Source of the DNA: Paenibacillus_F sp047238265
GTDB lineage: Bacteria; Bacillota; Bacilli; Paenibacillales; NBRC-103111
Assembly: GCF_047238265.1 (NCBI RefSeq)
Contig: NZ_JBDFMM010000001.1
Location: 372,001-436,000, forward strand
Length of the DNA stretch: 64,000 nucleotides
Direction: 5' to 3'
Under the pieces are notes generated by a model. That model had not been told where the DNA came from. It did not search any database and saw only the letters and a list, made by a program, of their open reading frames with translations. A program made the translations under genes and the position numbers. Numbering within the stretch: the first letter of the stretch is position 1; each line of letters starts with the position of its first letter. This document shows positions 32,610-41,024 of the stretch, piece after piece.

Positions 32610-33851
32610 ATGAATCATATGGTATTTGAGGTGGGGCTGGCCATCGCGCTTATCGCGGCGGCCGGGTTGTTGTCGGCCAAACTCCGTTTCTCGGTCATTC
32701 CTTTCTACATTCTGATCGGAATGGCCGTAGGTCCTCACGCGCTGGAGTTCTGGCATTTTGATTTCCGGTTCATTGAAAGTGCGCCGCTGATCGAATTTAT
32801 GGGCCGGATCGGAGTCCTGTTCCTTTTGTTCTATCTGGGACTGGAGTTTTCGGTAGGCCGGCTTATCAAGTCGGGACGTTCCATCGCCGTAGGCGGTACG
32901 ATTTATATCCTCATTAATTTTACGCTGGGCGTCTTATTTGCCTGGGCGCTCGGTTTTCCTCTAGCCGAAATTCTGGTGATTGCCGGAATTACGACGATTT
33001 CCTCCAGTGCCATCGTGGCCAAAGTTCTGGTCGATCTGAAAAGAACGGCCAATCCCGAAACCGAAATGATCCTCGGTATTATCATGTTCGAAGATGTTTT
33101 CCTCGCTGTCTACATTTCTATCCTGTCGGGCCTTGTCCTGAGCGGCTCTACAACATTGGGAGGCGTACTGCTTTCCGCACTCATCGCACTCGGATTTATG
33201 CTGGTGCTGCTCGTAGCGGGCAGAAAAGCCGTTCCGCTTCTGAACCGGCTGCTGAACATCCGCTCCAACGAATTGTTCGCGCTTGTGATTTTTGCGGCAT
33301 TGTTCCTCGTAGCGGGATTTTCCGAAACGATTCATGTCGCGGAAGCGATCGGTGCTCTGCTCGTCGGGCTTGTCCTGGCGGAGACAGAGCACGCGAAGCG
33401 GATCGAGCATCTGATCATGCCGTTCCGGGACTTCTTCGGCGCCATTTTCTTCTTCAGCTTCGGGCTGACCATTGATCCCCTGGCGCTGGGTGGAGCCGTC
33501 TGGATGTCGCTGGGAGCCGTCGTCATTACCCTGATCGGCAACTTGGCCGCGGGAATGCTTGCGGGGCGAAGCGCGGGTCTCCCTCCGAAGGCCTCGGCCA
33601 ACATCGGCTTGACCATCGTATCGCGCGGCGAATTTTCCATTATTATGGCCAATCTCGGCAAGGCGGGCGGACTGCTGGCGGTTTTACAGCCTTTTGCGGC
33701 TTTGTACGTGCTTATTATGGCGATTCTCGGGCCTCTGCTTACCAAGGAAAGCAAGACCATTTACAAGTGGATGAATAAAGTGATTCCTTTCAAAGACGGG
33801 TCCGGCAAAAAGAAAGGCAAAACCGTTCTGCAAAAGGAAGGAAGCGGGTAA
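32610..33851 (+). CDS. khtU: KhtU-like K+/H+ antiporter membrane subunit (CPA2 family)
   Basis: 413 residues with about 12-13 hydrophobic helices and the Na+/H+ exchanger (CPA2) pattern: FLLFYLGLEFSVGRLIKSG near residue 70, GITTISSSAIVAKVL near 130, FFFSFGLTIDPLALGG near 285. It exports K+ in exchange for protons. Unlike KefB/KefC it has no fused cytoplasmic TrkA-N domain; regulation comes from the adjacent KhtT. The highly basic C-terminus (GSGKKKGKTVLQKEG) is cytoplasmic. Confidence 0.9.
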   Translation: MNHMVFEVGLAIALIAAAGLLSAKLRFSVIPFYILIGMAVGPHALEFWHFDFRFIESAPLIEFMGRIGVLFLLFYLGLEFSVGRLIKSGRSIAVGGTIYILINFTLGVLFAWALGFPLAEILVIAGITTISSSAIVAKVLVDLKRTANPETEMILGIIMFEDVFLAVYISILSGLVLSGSTTLGGVLLSALIALGFMLVLLVAGRKAVPLLNRLLNIRSNELFALVIFAALFLVAGFSETIHVAEAIGALLVGLVLAETEHAKRIEHLIMPFRDFFGAIFFFSFGLTIDPLALGGAVWMSLGAVVITLIGNLAAGMLAGRSAGLPPKASANIGLTIVSRGEFSIIMANLGKAGGLLAVLQPFAALYVLIMAILGPLLTKESKTIYKWMNKVIPFKDGSGKKKGKTVLQKEGSG

Positions 33852-33934
33852 TGCCGCCGGATATTCGCACTCGGACGCTGGCTGATTGTACGGTCCTGTA
33901 AGGACGGAATCTAAGCGATGAGGAGGAATTCCGC

Positions 33935-35035
33935 ATGAAGCTTTTGCAAAATGTCCGCATCGGCCCGGCCGGTGAAACAATGGACGGCTGGTCCTTGGCG
34001 CAGTGGTGTTTCAAGCTGTTGATGGTGATTTGCGGGAGCGTGCTGGCCGCAGTCGGGCTGGAGCTGTTCCTGATCCCGAACCGGATGCTGGTCGGAGGGA
34101 TGACAGGTCTGTCCGCTTTGGCCGCACACTTTACGGAAATGAAGCTCGGCCTGTTTCTGTTCGTTCTGAACCTGCCGCTTATTCTGCTCTCGTACCGGAA
34201 GGTCCGGCGAAATTTCGCGGTGCTCACGGTTCTCGGCCTGCTCGTGTTTTCGCTCAGCGCCCTCATTCTTCATCCGGTACCGGCTCTGATCGAAAATCCG
34301 ATGACGGCTGCCTTCTGCGGAGGAACCGCCCTGGGGCTGGGGATCGGTCTGGTCATCCGCTACGGGGGGACCCTGGATACCCTGGAAACGCGGGATCACA
34401 CCGAGAAGCTGGTGAAATTCGGCTTTAAAGATCAAGATTTCATGCTGCTGAACTGCTTTATTTTAGCGGGAGCGGGATTTATATACGGCTGGGAGCAGGC
34501 GATGTATTCCATTCTCGCTTACCTGCTCGCGTATGAAACCGTCCATTTCAGCCTGCGGGGATTCTCCGTGCACCGCCGGATTACGATAGTAAGCGGATAC
34601 TGCGCTGAAATCGAAAGGGAGATGGAGGCCAGACTGGGACGGAAAGCCTCTGTCTATCCTGCAGAAAAAGCGGAAAAACGCGAGGCGGCTGCAAAAAGAG
34701 AACTGCCGGAAGAGCATCAAGCTTACGGGCTGGGGCAGGCTGCCGAACGCTTTTTCGGCAGAAGGTCCGGGCGGGTCATAGCGAACTTCCGGCCTGTCGA
34801 ACCCCGCCGGTTTGCGAGGGAGGGGGCGATCGGAAGCGGTCCGGGGCCGGACGAAGACGGGCTGTATGAAGCGATAAGCGCGGGGAATGGTCCCGGCAAG
34901 GGACGCTGCCTTTCTTACACCATTCATTTTATGGAAGCAGCCCGTTTGAAGGCCATTGTGAAAGCGATTGACCCGTCCGCCGGTATCGTAACGGATTCGC
35001 GCGGGCGAAGAAGGGACGGAAGCTTGGCGGAGTAG
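33935..35035 (+). CDS. YitT-like membrane protein with an interrupted DUF2179 domain
   Basis: 366 residues. The first 215 form the YitT/DUF161 membrane domain of five to six helices (FLIPNRMLVGGMTGLSAL, IRYGGTLDTLE). The C-terminal DUF2179 domain begins normally (RRITIVSGYCAEIEREMEAR) and ends normally (LSYTIHFMEAARLKAIVKAI). In family members the two halves are joined by a short loop. Here about 75 charged residues (242-318) intervene, including EKAEKREAAAKRELPEE. The frame is intact and codon use is unremarkable, so this looks like a real insertion. GAGGAGGAAT-type ribosome binding site. Function unknown. Confidence 0.82.
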   Translation: MKLLQNVRIGPAGETMDGWSLAQWCFKLLMVICGSVLAAVGLELFLIPNRMLVGGMTGLSALAAHFTEMKLGLFLFVLNLPLILLSYRKVRRNFAVLTVLGLLVFSLSALILHPVPALIENPMTAAFCGGTALGLGIGLVIRYGGTLDTLETRDHTEKLVKFGFKDQDFMLLNCFILAGAGFIYGWEQAMYSILAYLLAYETVHFSLRGFSVHRRITIVSGYCAEIEREMEARLGRKASVYPAEKAEKREAAAKRELPEEHQAYGLGQAAERFFGRRSGRVIANFRPVEPRRFAREGAIGSGPGPDEDGLYEAISAGNGPGKGRCLSYTIHFMEAARLKAIVKAIDPSAGIVTDSRGRRRDGSLAE

Positions 35036-35051
35036 GGGATTGTGTAAGCGG

Positions 35052-35289
35052 GAGCAAGCGCAAGAGCTAGAGCAAGAGCAAGAGCAAGAGCGAAGGCAAG
35101 AGCAAGGGCAAGAGTAAGAGTTAAGGACAAGTGTAAGGGCGAAGGCAAGAACAAGGACAAGAGCAAAACCAGAACCAAAACCAGAACCAAAACCAGAACC
35201 AAAACCAGAACCAAAACCAGAACCAGAACCAGAACCAGAACCAAAACCAGAACCAAAACCAGAACCAAAACCAGAACCAGAACTAAAAC
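35052..35289. repeat. Hexamer-based tandem repeat tract nearly free of T on the + strand
   Basis: Starts 17 bases after the YitT stop. The left part is degenerate (GAGCAA, GGGCAA, GAGTAA units). From about 35165 to 35282 it becomes an almost perfect alternation of AAAACC and AGAACC. It lies between two convergent genes and just before the bidirectional terminator. Confidence 0.95.
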
Positions 35290-35316
35290 ATCGCCGGAAA
35301 GGTATTCCGCCGGAAC

Positions 35317-35353
35317 AAGAAAGCACCACAGCAAAAAGCTGCGGTGCTTTCTT
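35317..35353. terminator. Bidirectional terminator between YitT-like and AraC genes
   Basis: Stem AAGAAAGCACCACAGC-AAAAA-GCTGCGGTGCTTTCTT, T-flanked on both strands. Confidence 0.85.
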
Positions 35354-35383
35354 ATGTTTTAACGCGGCAGCCCCGCAGTAGCG

Positions 35384-36238
35384 TTACTCCTTCGGATAGG
35401 TGTGCAGCACCTGTTTGCGGTATTCCTCCGCCGTCAGGCCGGTAAACTTTTTAAACGTCTGACTGAAGTGTGACAAATGCTTGAAGCCGACTTCATAGGC
35501 GGTTTCGGTAATGCTTTTTCCGGGCTCCAAAGTGAAAAGAACTTTCGCCTGGTTGATGCGGCGCCGGTATAAGTAGTGAAACAACGTGATCCCGGTCGTT
35601 TCCTTGAACATTTTGACGAGATAGTGCTTGTTCAAGTGGACGGCTTCGGCCATGTCATCCAGGGTCAAATCTTCGGCGTAATGAGCCTCCACGTAAGAAA
35701 TGAGCCGCTGCACATGCTGTTGTCTGGGGCCGCCGGGCTCGTGGCTCCGGTTACGGGGTTTGTCCGCGATTTCATACACTTGCAAGAGCAGCCCCATAAA
35801 CAAAGTGAGAAAACGGTCGCGGGATAAAGTGTCATTTTCTCCGGACAGAGAGCACAATTGTTCAAGCAGCGGCTCCAAGTCGGCGCGTTCCCCGGACTCC
35901 AGCGAAATGACCCGGTTATCCGCCTTTTTAAAAGGAGTCAGCACGGGAGTGAGCAGCGGCGCACGGAAAAGCTCTTCGGCAAAAGCCGGATCGAAGTGAA
36001 CAATGGTGCGGCAGTACTCGTATGCCGGATTGATTTTGGGATAATGCAGCGTCATGCCGTTCATGAGAAGGAGATCACCCGGAGAAAGCTTGTAAATCCG
36101 GTCCCCGACCAGGTAACTGCATTGTCCGCTGTGAAAATAATAAATTTCATAATACAGATGAGAATGAAAACCGGCGGGAATGCGGGATGTATTGTACAGG
36201 GCTTCTACCGGTTGCGTAAAAGATTCCATCAGGCTCAT
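35384..36238 (-). CDS. AraC-family regulator with cupin sensor domain
   Basis: 284 residues. The N-terminal cupin (about 20-110: HSHLYYEIYYFHSGQCSYLVG, LSPGDLLLMNGMTLH) probably binds a sugar. The C-terminal AraC double HTH is at about 180-280 (LDDMAEAVHLNKHYLVKMF, AYEVGFKHLSHFSQTFKKF). It is divergent from the SDR/uronate-isomerase pair across 304 bases and is their likely regulator. A paralogue sharing YYEIYYFH and MNGMTLH lies at 42301-43173. GGAGG precedes the ATG. Confidence 0.9.
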   Translation of the reverse strand: MSLMESFTQPVEALYNTSRIPAGFHSHLYYEIYYFHSGQCSYLVGDRIYKLSPGDLLLMNGMTLHYPKINPAYEYCRTIVHFDPAFAEELFRAPLLTPVLTPFKKADNRVISLESGERADLEPLLEQLCSLSGENDTLSRDRFLTLFMGLLLQVYEIADKPRNRSHEPGGPRQQHVQRLISYVEAHYAEDLTLDDMAEAVHLNKHYLVKMFKETTGITLFHYLYRRRINQAKVLFTLEPGKSITETAYEVGFKHLSHFSQTFKKFTGLTAEEYRKQVLHTYPKE

Positions 36239-36542
36239 ACGGCTGTCCTCCGGCTTTCTCGGGTATCTGATCGGTTAGTAAACCAACTTAATCTTACACA
36301 CAGTTTAGCATGGCCTCCCTCAGAATAACACCAACCAAGTATAAATGGGAAAAGGCAGACGCATAACGAGAAGAAAGCGTTTTAGAGGATCTCATGGTAC
36401 GGTAGAAGCAGATTAATAAAAGCGAATCCGTTTCATTCACTAAAAGGCCCGGCTTATGTGTAAGGAGGATAGCTAGTGTCCTAATTATATGTAATCGGAC
36501 AAACCTGCCATAGCCGGAATACCCCAAAGGAGTCATATTCAT
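36239..36542. promoter_or_regulatory. Divergent regulatory region, AraC / SDR
   Basis: 304 AT-rich bases between two divergent starts. It contains GAAAGCGTTTTA at about 36373-36384, a partial catabolite-responsive-element-like core, but no well-formed promoter was identified. Confidence 0.35.
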
Positions 36543-37310
36543 ATGAACTTATTCGATTTAACGGGCAAAACGGCCGTCGTCATCGGCGGCAACAGCACGC
36601 TGGGCGGGGAGATGGCGGCCGGGCTGGCGGGACACGGAGCGCGGGTGGCCGTTGTCGGCCGCAACGCGGATACCTCCGCCGCAGTCCGGGACCGCATAGA
36701 GCAAGAGGGCGGCGTTGCCCGCTGTTTCCAGGCGGACGCGACATCTTCGGGAGATTTGCGGCGTGTCCTGGACGAAGTGCTGGACTGGACGGGCAGAGCG
36801 GATATCCTGCTCAACTGTCCGGGCAAAAACAGCGCGACTCCTTTTTTCGAGATCACGGAAGAAGAGTGGGACAGCATCATGAGCGTCAATCTGAAAAGCG
36901 TCATGCTGGCTTGTCAGGTTTTCGGCAAGTATATGGTGGAAAGCGGCCGAGGCGGCAGCATTATCAACATTTCAAGCGTATCGGCAGATCCGCCGTTGTC
37001 GAAGGTGTTTACTTATTCCGCGTCGAAGGCCGGTGTGAACAGCGTGACCAAATATTTGGCGAGAGAGTTCGCCCCGGCCGGCGTGCGCGTGAATGCGATC
37101 GTACCCGGATTTTTCCCGGCGGAACAGAACCGCAAAATTCTCTCGGAAGAACGGATCTCCTCCATCATGAGCCACACGCCGATGAACCGGTTCGGTGAAG
37201 CGCGCGAGCTTCAAGGCGCCGCCGTATACCTGGCCTCATCCGCGGCTTCAGGGTTTGTAACCGGCTCTATTCTGCGGGTCGACGGGGGATTCGGGGCCAT
37301 GACGATTTAG
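36543..37310 (+). CDS. Short-chain dehydrogenase/reductase, probable sugar-acid oxidoreductase
   Basis: 255 residues, classical SDR. The cofactor motif near residue 15 reads GGNSTLGGEMA (TGxxxGxG variant). The NAG-like motif is NCPG at about 98. The catalytic Ser is in INISSV (about 143), Tyr and Lys in YSASKAG (about 158-162). It resembles SDRs that reduce fructuronate/mannonate or oxidise other sugar acids in Bacillales. Coupling with a uronate-isomerase-like gene 70 bases downstream supports that. AAAGGAG precedes the ATG. Confidence 0.88.
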   Translation: MNLFDLTGKTAVVIGGNSTLGGEMAAGLAGHGARVAVVGRNADTSAAVRDRIEQEGGVARCFQADATSSGDLRRVLDEVLDWTGRADILLNCPGKNSATPFFEITEEEWDSIMSVNLKSVMLACQVFGKYMVESGRGGSIINISSVSADPPLSKVFTYSASKAGVNSVTKYLAREFAPAGVRVNAIVPGFFPAEQNRKILSEERISSIMSHTPMNRFGEARELQGAAVYLASSAASGFVTGSILRVDGGFGAMTI

Positions 37311-37380
37311 AGCCGTGTCCGGCGCTTCTTGGGCAGGTATTTTTTGCATACTCTAACCCTTATTAAAAGGATGTGGAACC

Positions 37381-38646
37381 ATGAAGGCACAAACGATTCA
37401 AAACGTGACGGAGCTTAGAAAAATCGTCGGGCGGCTGGCCCTTTCCACCCCGGTCACCGATATGCATACCCATCTGTATTCCGCGGATTTTGAAGACTCT
37501 CTGCTCTGGGGAATCGATGAATTGCTGACTTATCATTATCTGATCTCGGAATCTTTCCGCTGGTTCGAAGATTCATATGATGCTTTCTGGGGGATGTCCA
37601 AAAGGGAACAGGCGGATCTCATCTGGAAAAAGCTGTTCACCGGTCATTCTCCGGTGAGCGAGGCGGCAAGCGGCTTGATCACGATTTTGAACCGCCTGGG
37701 CTTGGATGTTTCCAGCCGCAATCTGGAAGAATACCGGCGGGTACTGGCAGCGAGAAATACGCGTGTACAACTGGACACGGTCATGAAGCTCGCCAAGGTG
37801 GATCACATCGTGATGACGAACGACCCTTTCGATGCGGCCGAACGGACCGTGTGGCTGGACCGCGGGGGCAATACCGATCCGCGTTTTTCCGCAGCTTTGC
37901 GCGTAGATGCCCTGCTGAACAACTGGCCGCAGGCGGTGTGTGAGCTGAAGCTGCTCGGATACCGCGTAGAGGAGGAGTGGACGGAAGAGACGCGCGGGGA
38001 AGTCCGCCGCTTCCTGTCGGAGTGGATCCGGCGGATGGACGCGCTCTATCTGGCGGTTTCCATGCCAGGGGATTTCGTGTATCCGTCGGAGGATCACCGC
38101 AGCCGGATGATCGACGAAGCGATGATTCCGGTATGCCGGGAGCACGGCATTCCTTTTGCGCTCATGATCGGGGTGCGGCGTTCGGTCAACCCGGGCCTCC
38201 GTCTGGCGGGCGACATGAGCATGCACTCGGACGTGACCCCGGTGGAAGCTCTCTGCCGGCGCTATCCGGACCAGAAATTTCTGGTCACGATGCTGGCCCG
38301 CGAAAATCAGCATGAGCTTGCGGTGCTTGCGCGCAAATTCCGTAACCTGATGATTTTCGGCTGCTGGTGGTTCCTGCACGTGGAATCGATCGTGGAGGAG
38401 ATGACCCGTTTCCGGGTGGAACTTCTCGGCACCTCGTTCATTCCGCAACACTCGGACTGCCGCGTTCTTGAGCAGCTTATTTACAAGTGGGAGCATTCCC
38501 GCTCCATCATCGGCCGGGTTCTTGCGGACAAGTACGAAAAGCTGCACGGAAGCGGCTGGTACGTAACGGAGGAAGAGATACAACGCGACTTCGATGACTT
38601 GTACAGCCGCAATTTCTGGCGGTTTTTGGGCAGGGAGGCGCGGTAG
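37381..38646 (+). CDS. Glucuronate-isomerase-like (UxaC-family, amidohydrolase fold) protein
   Basis: 421 residues. The N-terminal DMHTHLYS (about 28-35) supplies metal-binding histidines. Further UxaC/COG1904 hallmarks are LLTYHYLI, the VDHIVMTNDPFD region (about 140-150), FRVDALL, MLARENQHELAVLARKFRNL and FIPQHSDCRVLEQL with RDFDDL..RNFW near the end. It is shorter and more divergent than canonical uronate isomerase (about 470 residues), so the substrate may differ. With the SDR it suggests isomerisation and redox of a hexuronate or related acid. AAAGGATG precedes the ATG. Confidence 0.75.
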   Translation: MKAQTIQNVTELRKIVGRLALSTPVTDMHTHLYSADFEDSLLWGIDELLTYHYLISESFRWFEDSYDAFWGMSKREQADLIWKKLFTGHSPVSEAASGLITILNRLGLDVSSRNLEEYRRVLAARNTRVQLDTVMKLAKVDHIVMTNDPFDAAERTVWLDRGGNTDPRFSAALRVDALLNNWPQAVCELKLLGYRVEEEWTEETRGEVRRFLSEWIRRMDALYLAVSMPGDFVYPSEDHRSRMIDEAMIPVCREHGIPFALMIGVRRSVNPGLRLAGDMSMHSDVTPVEALCRRYPDQKFLVTMLARENQHELAVLARKFRNLMIFGCWWFLHVESIVEEMTRFRVELLGTSFIPQHSDCRVLEQLIYKWEHSRSIIGRVLADKYEKLHGSGWYVTEEEIQRDFDDLYSRNFWRFLGREAR

Positions 38647-38749
38647 GCGATTAAAAAAGAGCATGGTTTTTTAAAGACTAAGTATCAGGTATAAATAATG
38701 TCACTTAAAATAATTACAATGATTAAACTCAAAAAATATCGTTGATGCT

Positions 38750-38783
38750 AAGCAATTCTGGGGTCCACGGAGTTGCTTTTTTT
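38750..38783 (+). terminator. Terminator after UxaC-like gene
   Basis: AAGCAATTC / GGAGTTGCTT stem followed by seven T residues, about 105 bases after the stop. Confidence 0.6.
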
Positions 38784-38882
38784 ACGACCGAACAGCTGTA
38801 TACGTAAAGATTTTAGGACGGCAGCGTCCCTTTTCTATACTAAAGACGGCGGCGGAACGCGAATTTCATACGGTAAGTAGGC

Positions 38883-39086
38883 CTACATGGTATTTACATA
38901 TTTTCGATATACAATCTGGTAGTGTGAAATGAAATATTTCATAAGTATCAACCCTGTTCGTTTTGTCTGTATAATCATTTTTAAAAATAAGATACAGACC
39001 AACGAGCCGATGATGACCCCGAAGTTCATCTGATTTAATACTTCATCCAGTCTACCGTTAAAAATACGTAATGTTAACTTTCTCAT
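38883..39086 (-). CDS. Small hydrophobic protein, possible membrane peptide
   Basis: 67 residues from ATG 39086, with AGAAGGGATG upstream. One hydrophobic segment (about 22-38, FGVIIGSLVCILFLKMII), otherwise basic. It begins 32 bases after the lipoprotein gene on the same strand. No family recognised. The coding nature is uncertain because the region is AT-rich and the C-terminus looks unstructured. Confidence 0.4.
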   Translation of the reverse strand: MRKLTLRIFNGRLDEVLNQMNFGVIIGSLVCILFLKMIIQTKRTGLILMKYFISHYQIVYRKYVNTM

Positions 39087-39118
39087 TTGTTCATCCCTTC
39101 TAACCGGACAGCCTTTCT

Positions 39119-39532
39119 TTAAGGAGTGTATGACTCATACAAACTCTTAAGCTGGTTATAAAGCAGGTCCGAAGAGAGTATATACACTTTCCCGACGTGG
39201 CCATCCGTAAAGCCGAACTTCAACTGATCGCCTTCATATAAATTTGCTGAAAATCTAAAACCTGTTCTCCCTTCCTGACTCGGATCGGGGGTTATCTCGA
39301 TGATACGGGTTTCGTCTATCCACTTTCGGAGAATCTCTTTCTCCTTAAATGTTCGCAGTTCACCGGTAGCGCCGTTGCGGATATCGATCCGGTCGATTTT
39401 GGCCCAATCAACTTGGAAATAATTCTCTAAAGATTGTGGGGACATTCCAATTTCCGGATTTATGTCTTTTTCCGATTTCTCACACCCTGCCACCAATAAA
39501 ATAAGCACGACTAAGAAAAAAATTTTCTTCAC
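39119..39532 (-). CDS. Putative lipoprotein of unknown function
   Basis: 137 residues. Lipoprotein signal peptide: MKKIFFLVVLILLVAGC, lipobox LVAGC with Cys17. The mature part is a small mixed domain (WAKIDRIDIRNGATGELRTF, FGFTDGHVGKVYILSSDLLY) resembling small extracytoplasmic sensor-like lipoproteins of Bacillales. GTG start with AAGGAGG five bases upstream. Promoter at 39562-39591. Confidence 0.75.
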   Translation of the reverse strand: MKKIFFLVVLILLVAGCEKSEKDINPEIGMSPQSLENYFQVDWAKIDRIDIRNGATGELRTFKEKEILRKWIDETRIIEITPDPSQEGRTGFRFSANLYEGDQLKFGFTDGHVGKVYILSSDLLYNQLKSLYESYTP

Positions 39533-39561
39533 GGGTACCTCCTTGGGGAGATTTTAATGGC

Positions 39562-39591
39562 ATTAAATTGTATTGGGCCGGTAAGCGTCAA
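39562..39591 (-). promoter_or_regulatory. Probable promoter of the lipoprotein gene
   Basis: Minus strand TTGACG (39591-39586), 18-base spacer, TTTAAT (39567-39562). It would give a short leader of about 20 bases. Confidence 0.5.
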
Positions 39592-39714
39592 ACGAAGAAC
39601 TGTTCTATCTTCATTGTACATGGATAAAAATGGTGTTTAAATAGCATAGGTTAAATAGAGGAGGCTTCGGGGCTGCAAAAAAAGTCGCACATTTTCTGTC
39701 ACCCGACACAGAAG

Positions 39715-39746
39715 AACCAGCCGGAAAAATAACCGGCTGGTTTTTC
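39715..39746. terminator. Terminator hairpin between lipoprotein promoter region and sugar isomerase
   Basis: AACCAGCCGG / CCGGCTGGTT stem. The better T-tract (TTTTT) is on the + strand; on the minus strand it could still end the isomerase transcript. Confidence 0.65.
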
Positions 39747-39764
39747 ATTGCTCGAACGGCGTTT

Positions 39765-40631
39765 TTACGTCATCTCGTACTGCCGCTGCATCAAGCCGTT
39801 CATAAAAGCGCTGAATTTTTTCAGCATCTCCGGTCCGGGCAGCTCGCCGCTGAAATCTTCGACGCCCAGCCAGCCCGTGTAGCCGACCGCGCGGAGATCC
39901 GCGACGACCTGCCTCCAGTCGGCCATTCCCCGGTTCATGGGGCGGGCGGCGGAAACCCAGCGGGTCATGCCGTTCTCTTCGGGACCCGGCGCCCAGCCCC
40001 CGTTCTTGACGTGCACGTGGGCGAGGTAAGGGCCGAGAATTTCCATTCCCATCCGGTAATTCTCAAAGCCCTCATAGACCATGTTGCCGGGGTCGTACAG
40101 CACGCCGATATGCTCGGGCCGCAGTCCTTCCACGAGACGGTAGGCGGCGGAGGCGCTCGGCGCAAGCGTCACATGGTGCGTCTCGACGAGCCCTTTCACG
40201 CCGTACTCCCGGCACAAGGCTTCCGCCTCGCGCAGATAGGCCCGCTGCAGTTCGAACAGCTCGCGGAAGTTCCGCGTCCGGTCATAGCGGTGCACGCCGA
40301 GCCGGATGAAGGAGGCGCCAAGCCGCCGGGCGGCGTCGAGCACGCGCTCGGTGCCTACCAGATCGCCGGATTCGAGGTAAGGCGTTACGCTGAGCGAACG
40401 CAGCCGGTGGCGCTCGGCGGCTTCCCGGAAGCGGCTCAGCTCCGCCTCGTCCCAGTCCGGCGAAATGGAGCAGAGGTTGTTGCGCCAGTAAGATGGCGCT
40501 TCACCGGCCATCTCGGGCGGAATCTCCTTGCAGCGCCACTCGATGCCGGAGATTCCGGCTTCTTTTGCGGCGGCGGCCAGCTGCTCCGGGGACAGCTCGG
40601 GTGTGGCAACGGTAAACACGGATAGTTTCAT
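39765..40631 (-). CDS. Sugar phosphate isomerase/epimerase family protein (IolE/xylose isomerase-like TIM barrel)
   Basis: 288 residues. AP-endonuclease-2-like TIM barrel: GISGIEWRC near residue 25, FIRLGVHRY, KGLVETHH (Glu ligand), IGVLYDPGNMVYEG (Asp ligand), LAHVHVKN (His ligand) and a C-terminal WLGVEDF (Glu ligand). ATG 40631 is chosen because GGAGGTG is nine bases upstream; the longer frame begins in non-coding sequence. Last gene of a minus-strand set AraC - Gfo/Idh - isomerase. Substrate unknown; probably a keto-sugar or inositol derivative. Confidence 0.87.
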   Translation of the reverse strand: MKLSVFTVATPELSPEQLAAAAKEAGISGIEWRCKEIPPEMAGEAPSYWRNNLCSISPDWDEAELSRFREAAERHRLRSLSVTPYLESGDLVGTERVLDAARRLGASFIRLGVHRYDRTRNFRELFELQRAYLREAEALCREYGVKGLVETHHVTLAPSASAAYRLVEGLRPEHIGVLYDPGNMVYEGFENYRMGMEILGPYLAHVHVKNGGWAPGPEENGMTRWVSAARPMNRGMADWRQVVADLRAVGYTGWLGVEDFSGELPGPEMLKKFSAFMNGLMQRQYEMT

Positions 40632-40702
40632 TCGGTAGGACACCTCCGGTCGGATAGTTGATCGCGATTGAACGCCACACTGCATGCCGTTCACAGCGCA
40701 CG

Positions 40703-40716
40703 ATGCGGTACCGCAT
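40703..40716. promoter_or_regulatory. 14-bp perfect palindrome, candidate operator
   Basis: ATGCGGTACCGCAT reads the same on both strands, about 72 bases upstream of the isomerase ATG. Confidence 0.4.
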
Positions 40717-40729
40717 GTCTGAAGCGGTC

Positions 40730-41006
40730 GCAGAGCTTAGAGCTGAGGGCCGTTAAGTCCGGTCTAACTTTGAAGGTCTTAGACGTTACTCCTCGTGAAT
40801 GGGACAGTGGGTACCTGGGTCTATCGGCAAGAGGGAAACAGCCCGGATCACCGGCAGAGGCCCCAAATCTGTGTGGGTGAAGTGAAAAAAGGTTAGCGTT
40901 GCACAGACAACCAGGATACGAGATTAGAAGCAGTCTATAATTAAAGAGTGCATAAACAGCTCACTGGCATAATGTCTGTGCACCCAAAATGTATTGTCCG
41001 TAAAGG
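40730..41006 (+). pseudogene. Diverged fragment of 23S ribosomal RNA
   Basis: The + strand reads through a recognisable stretch of bacterial-type large-subunit rRNA. In order it shows CAAGAGGGAAACAGCCC, GGCCCC AAA, AGACAACCAGGAT, TTAGAAGCAG, TTAAAGAGTGC, AGCTCACTGG and CCAAAATGTA..G.CC.TAAA. These follow the order and spacing of domain II of 23S rRNA (around E. coli 1000-1150). Many intervening bases differ from Bacillales sequences. The similarity stops at both sides, so it is not a working gene. Orientation is opposite to the flanking sugar genes. Confidence 0.75.
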
Positions 41007-41024
41007 CGGAACTTCCGCCGGCCG

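Noticed and set aside
34924..35334. Val-Leu or Gly-Ser-Phe repeat proteins on the minus strand of the hexamer tract
   Set aside because: Same artefact of a stop-free simple repeat; they overlap the YitT-like coding region and lack start signals.
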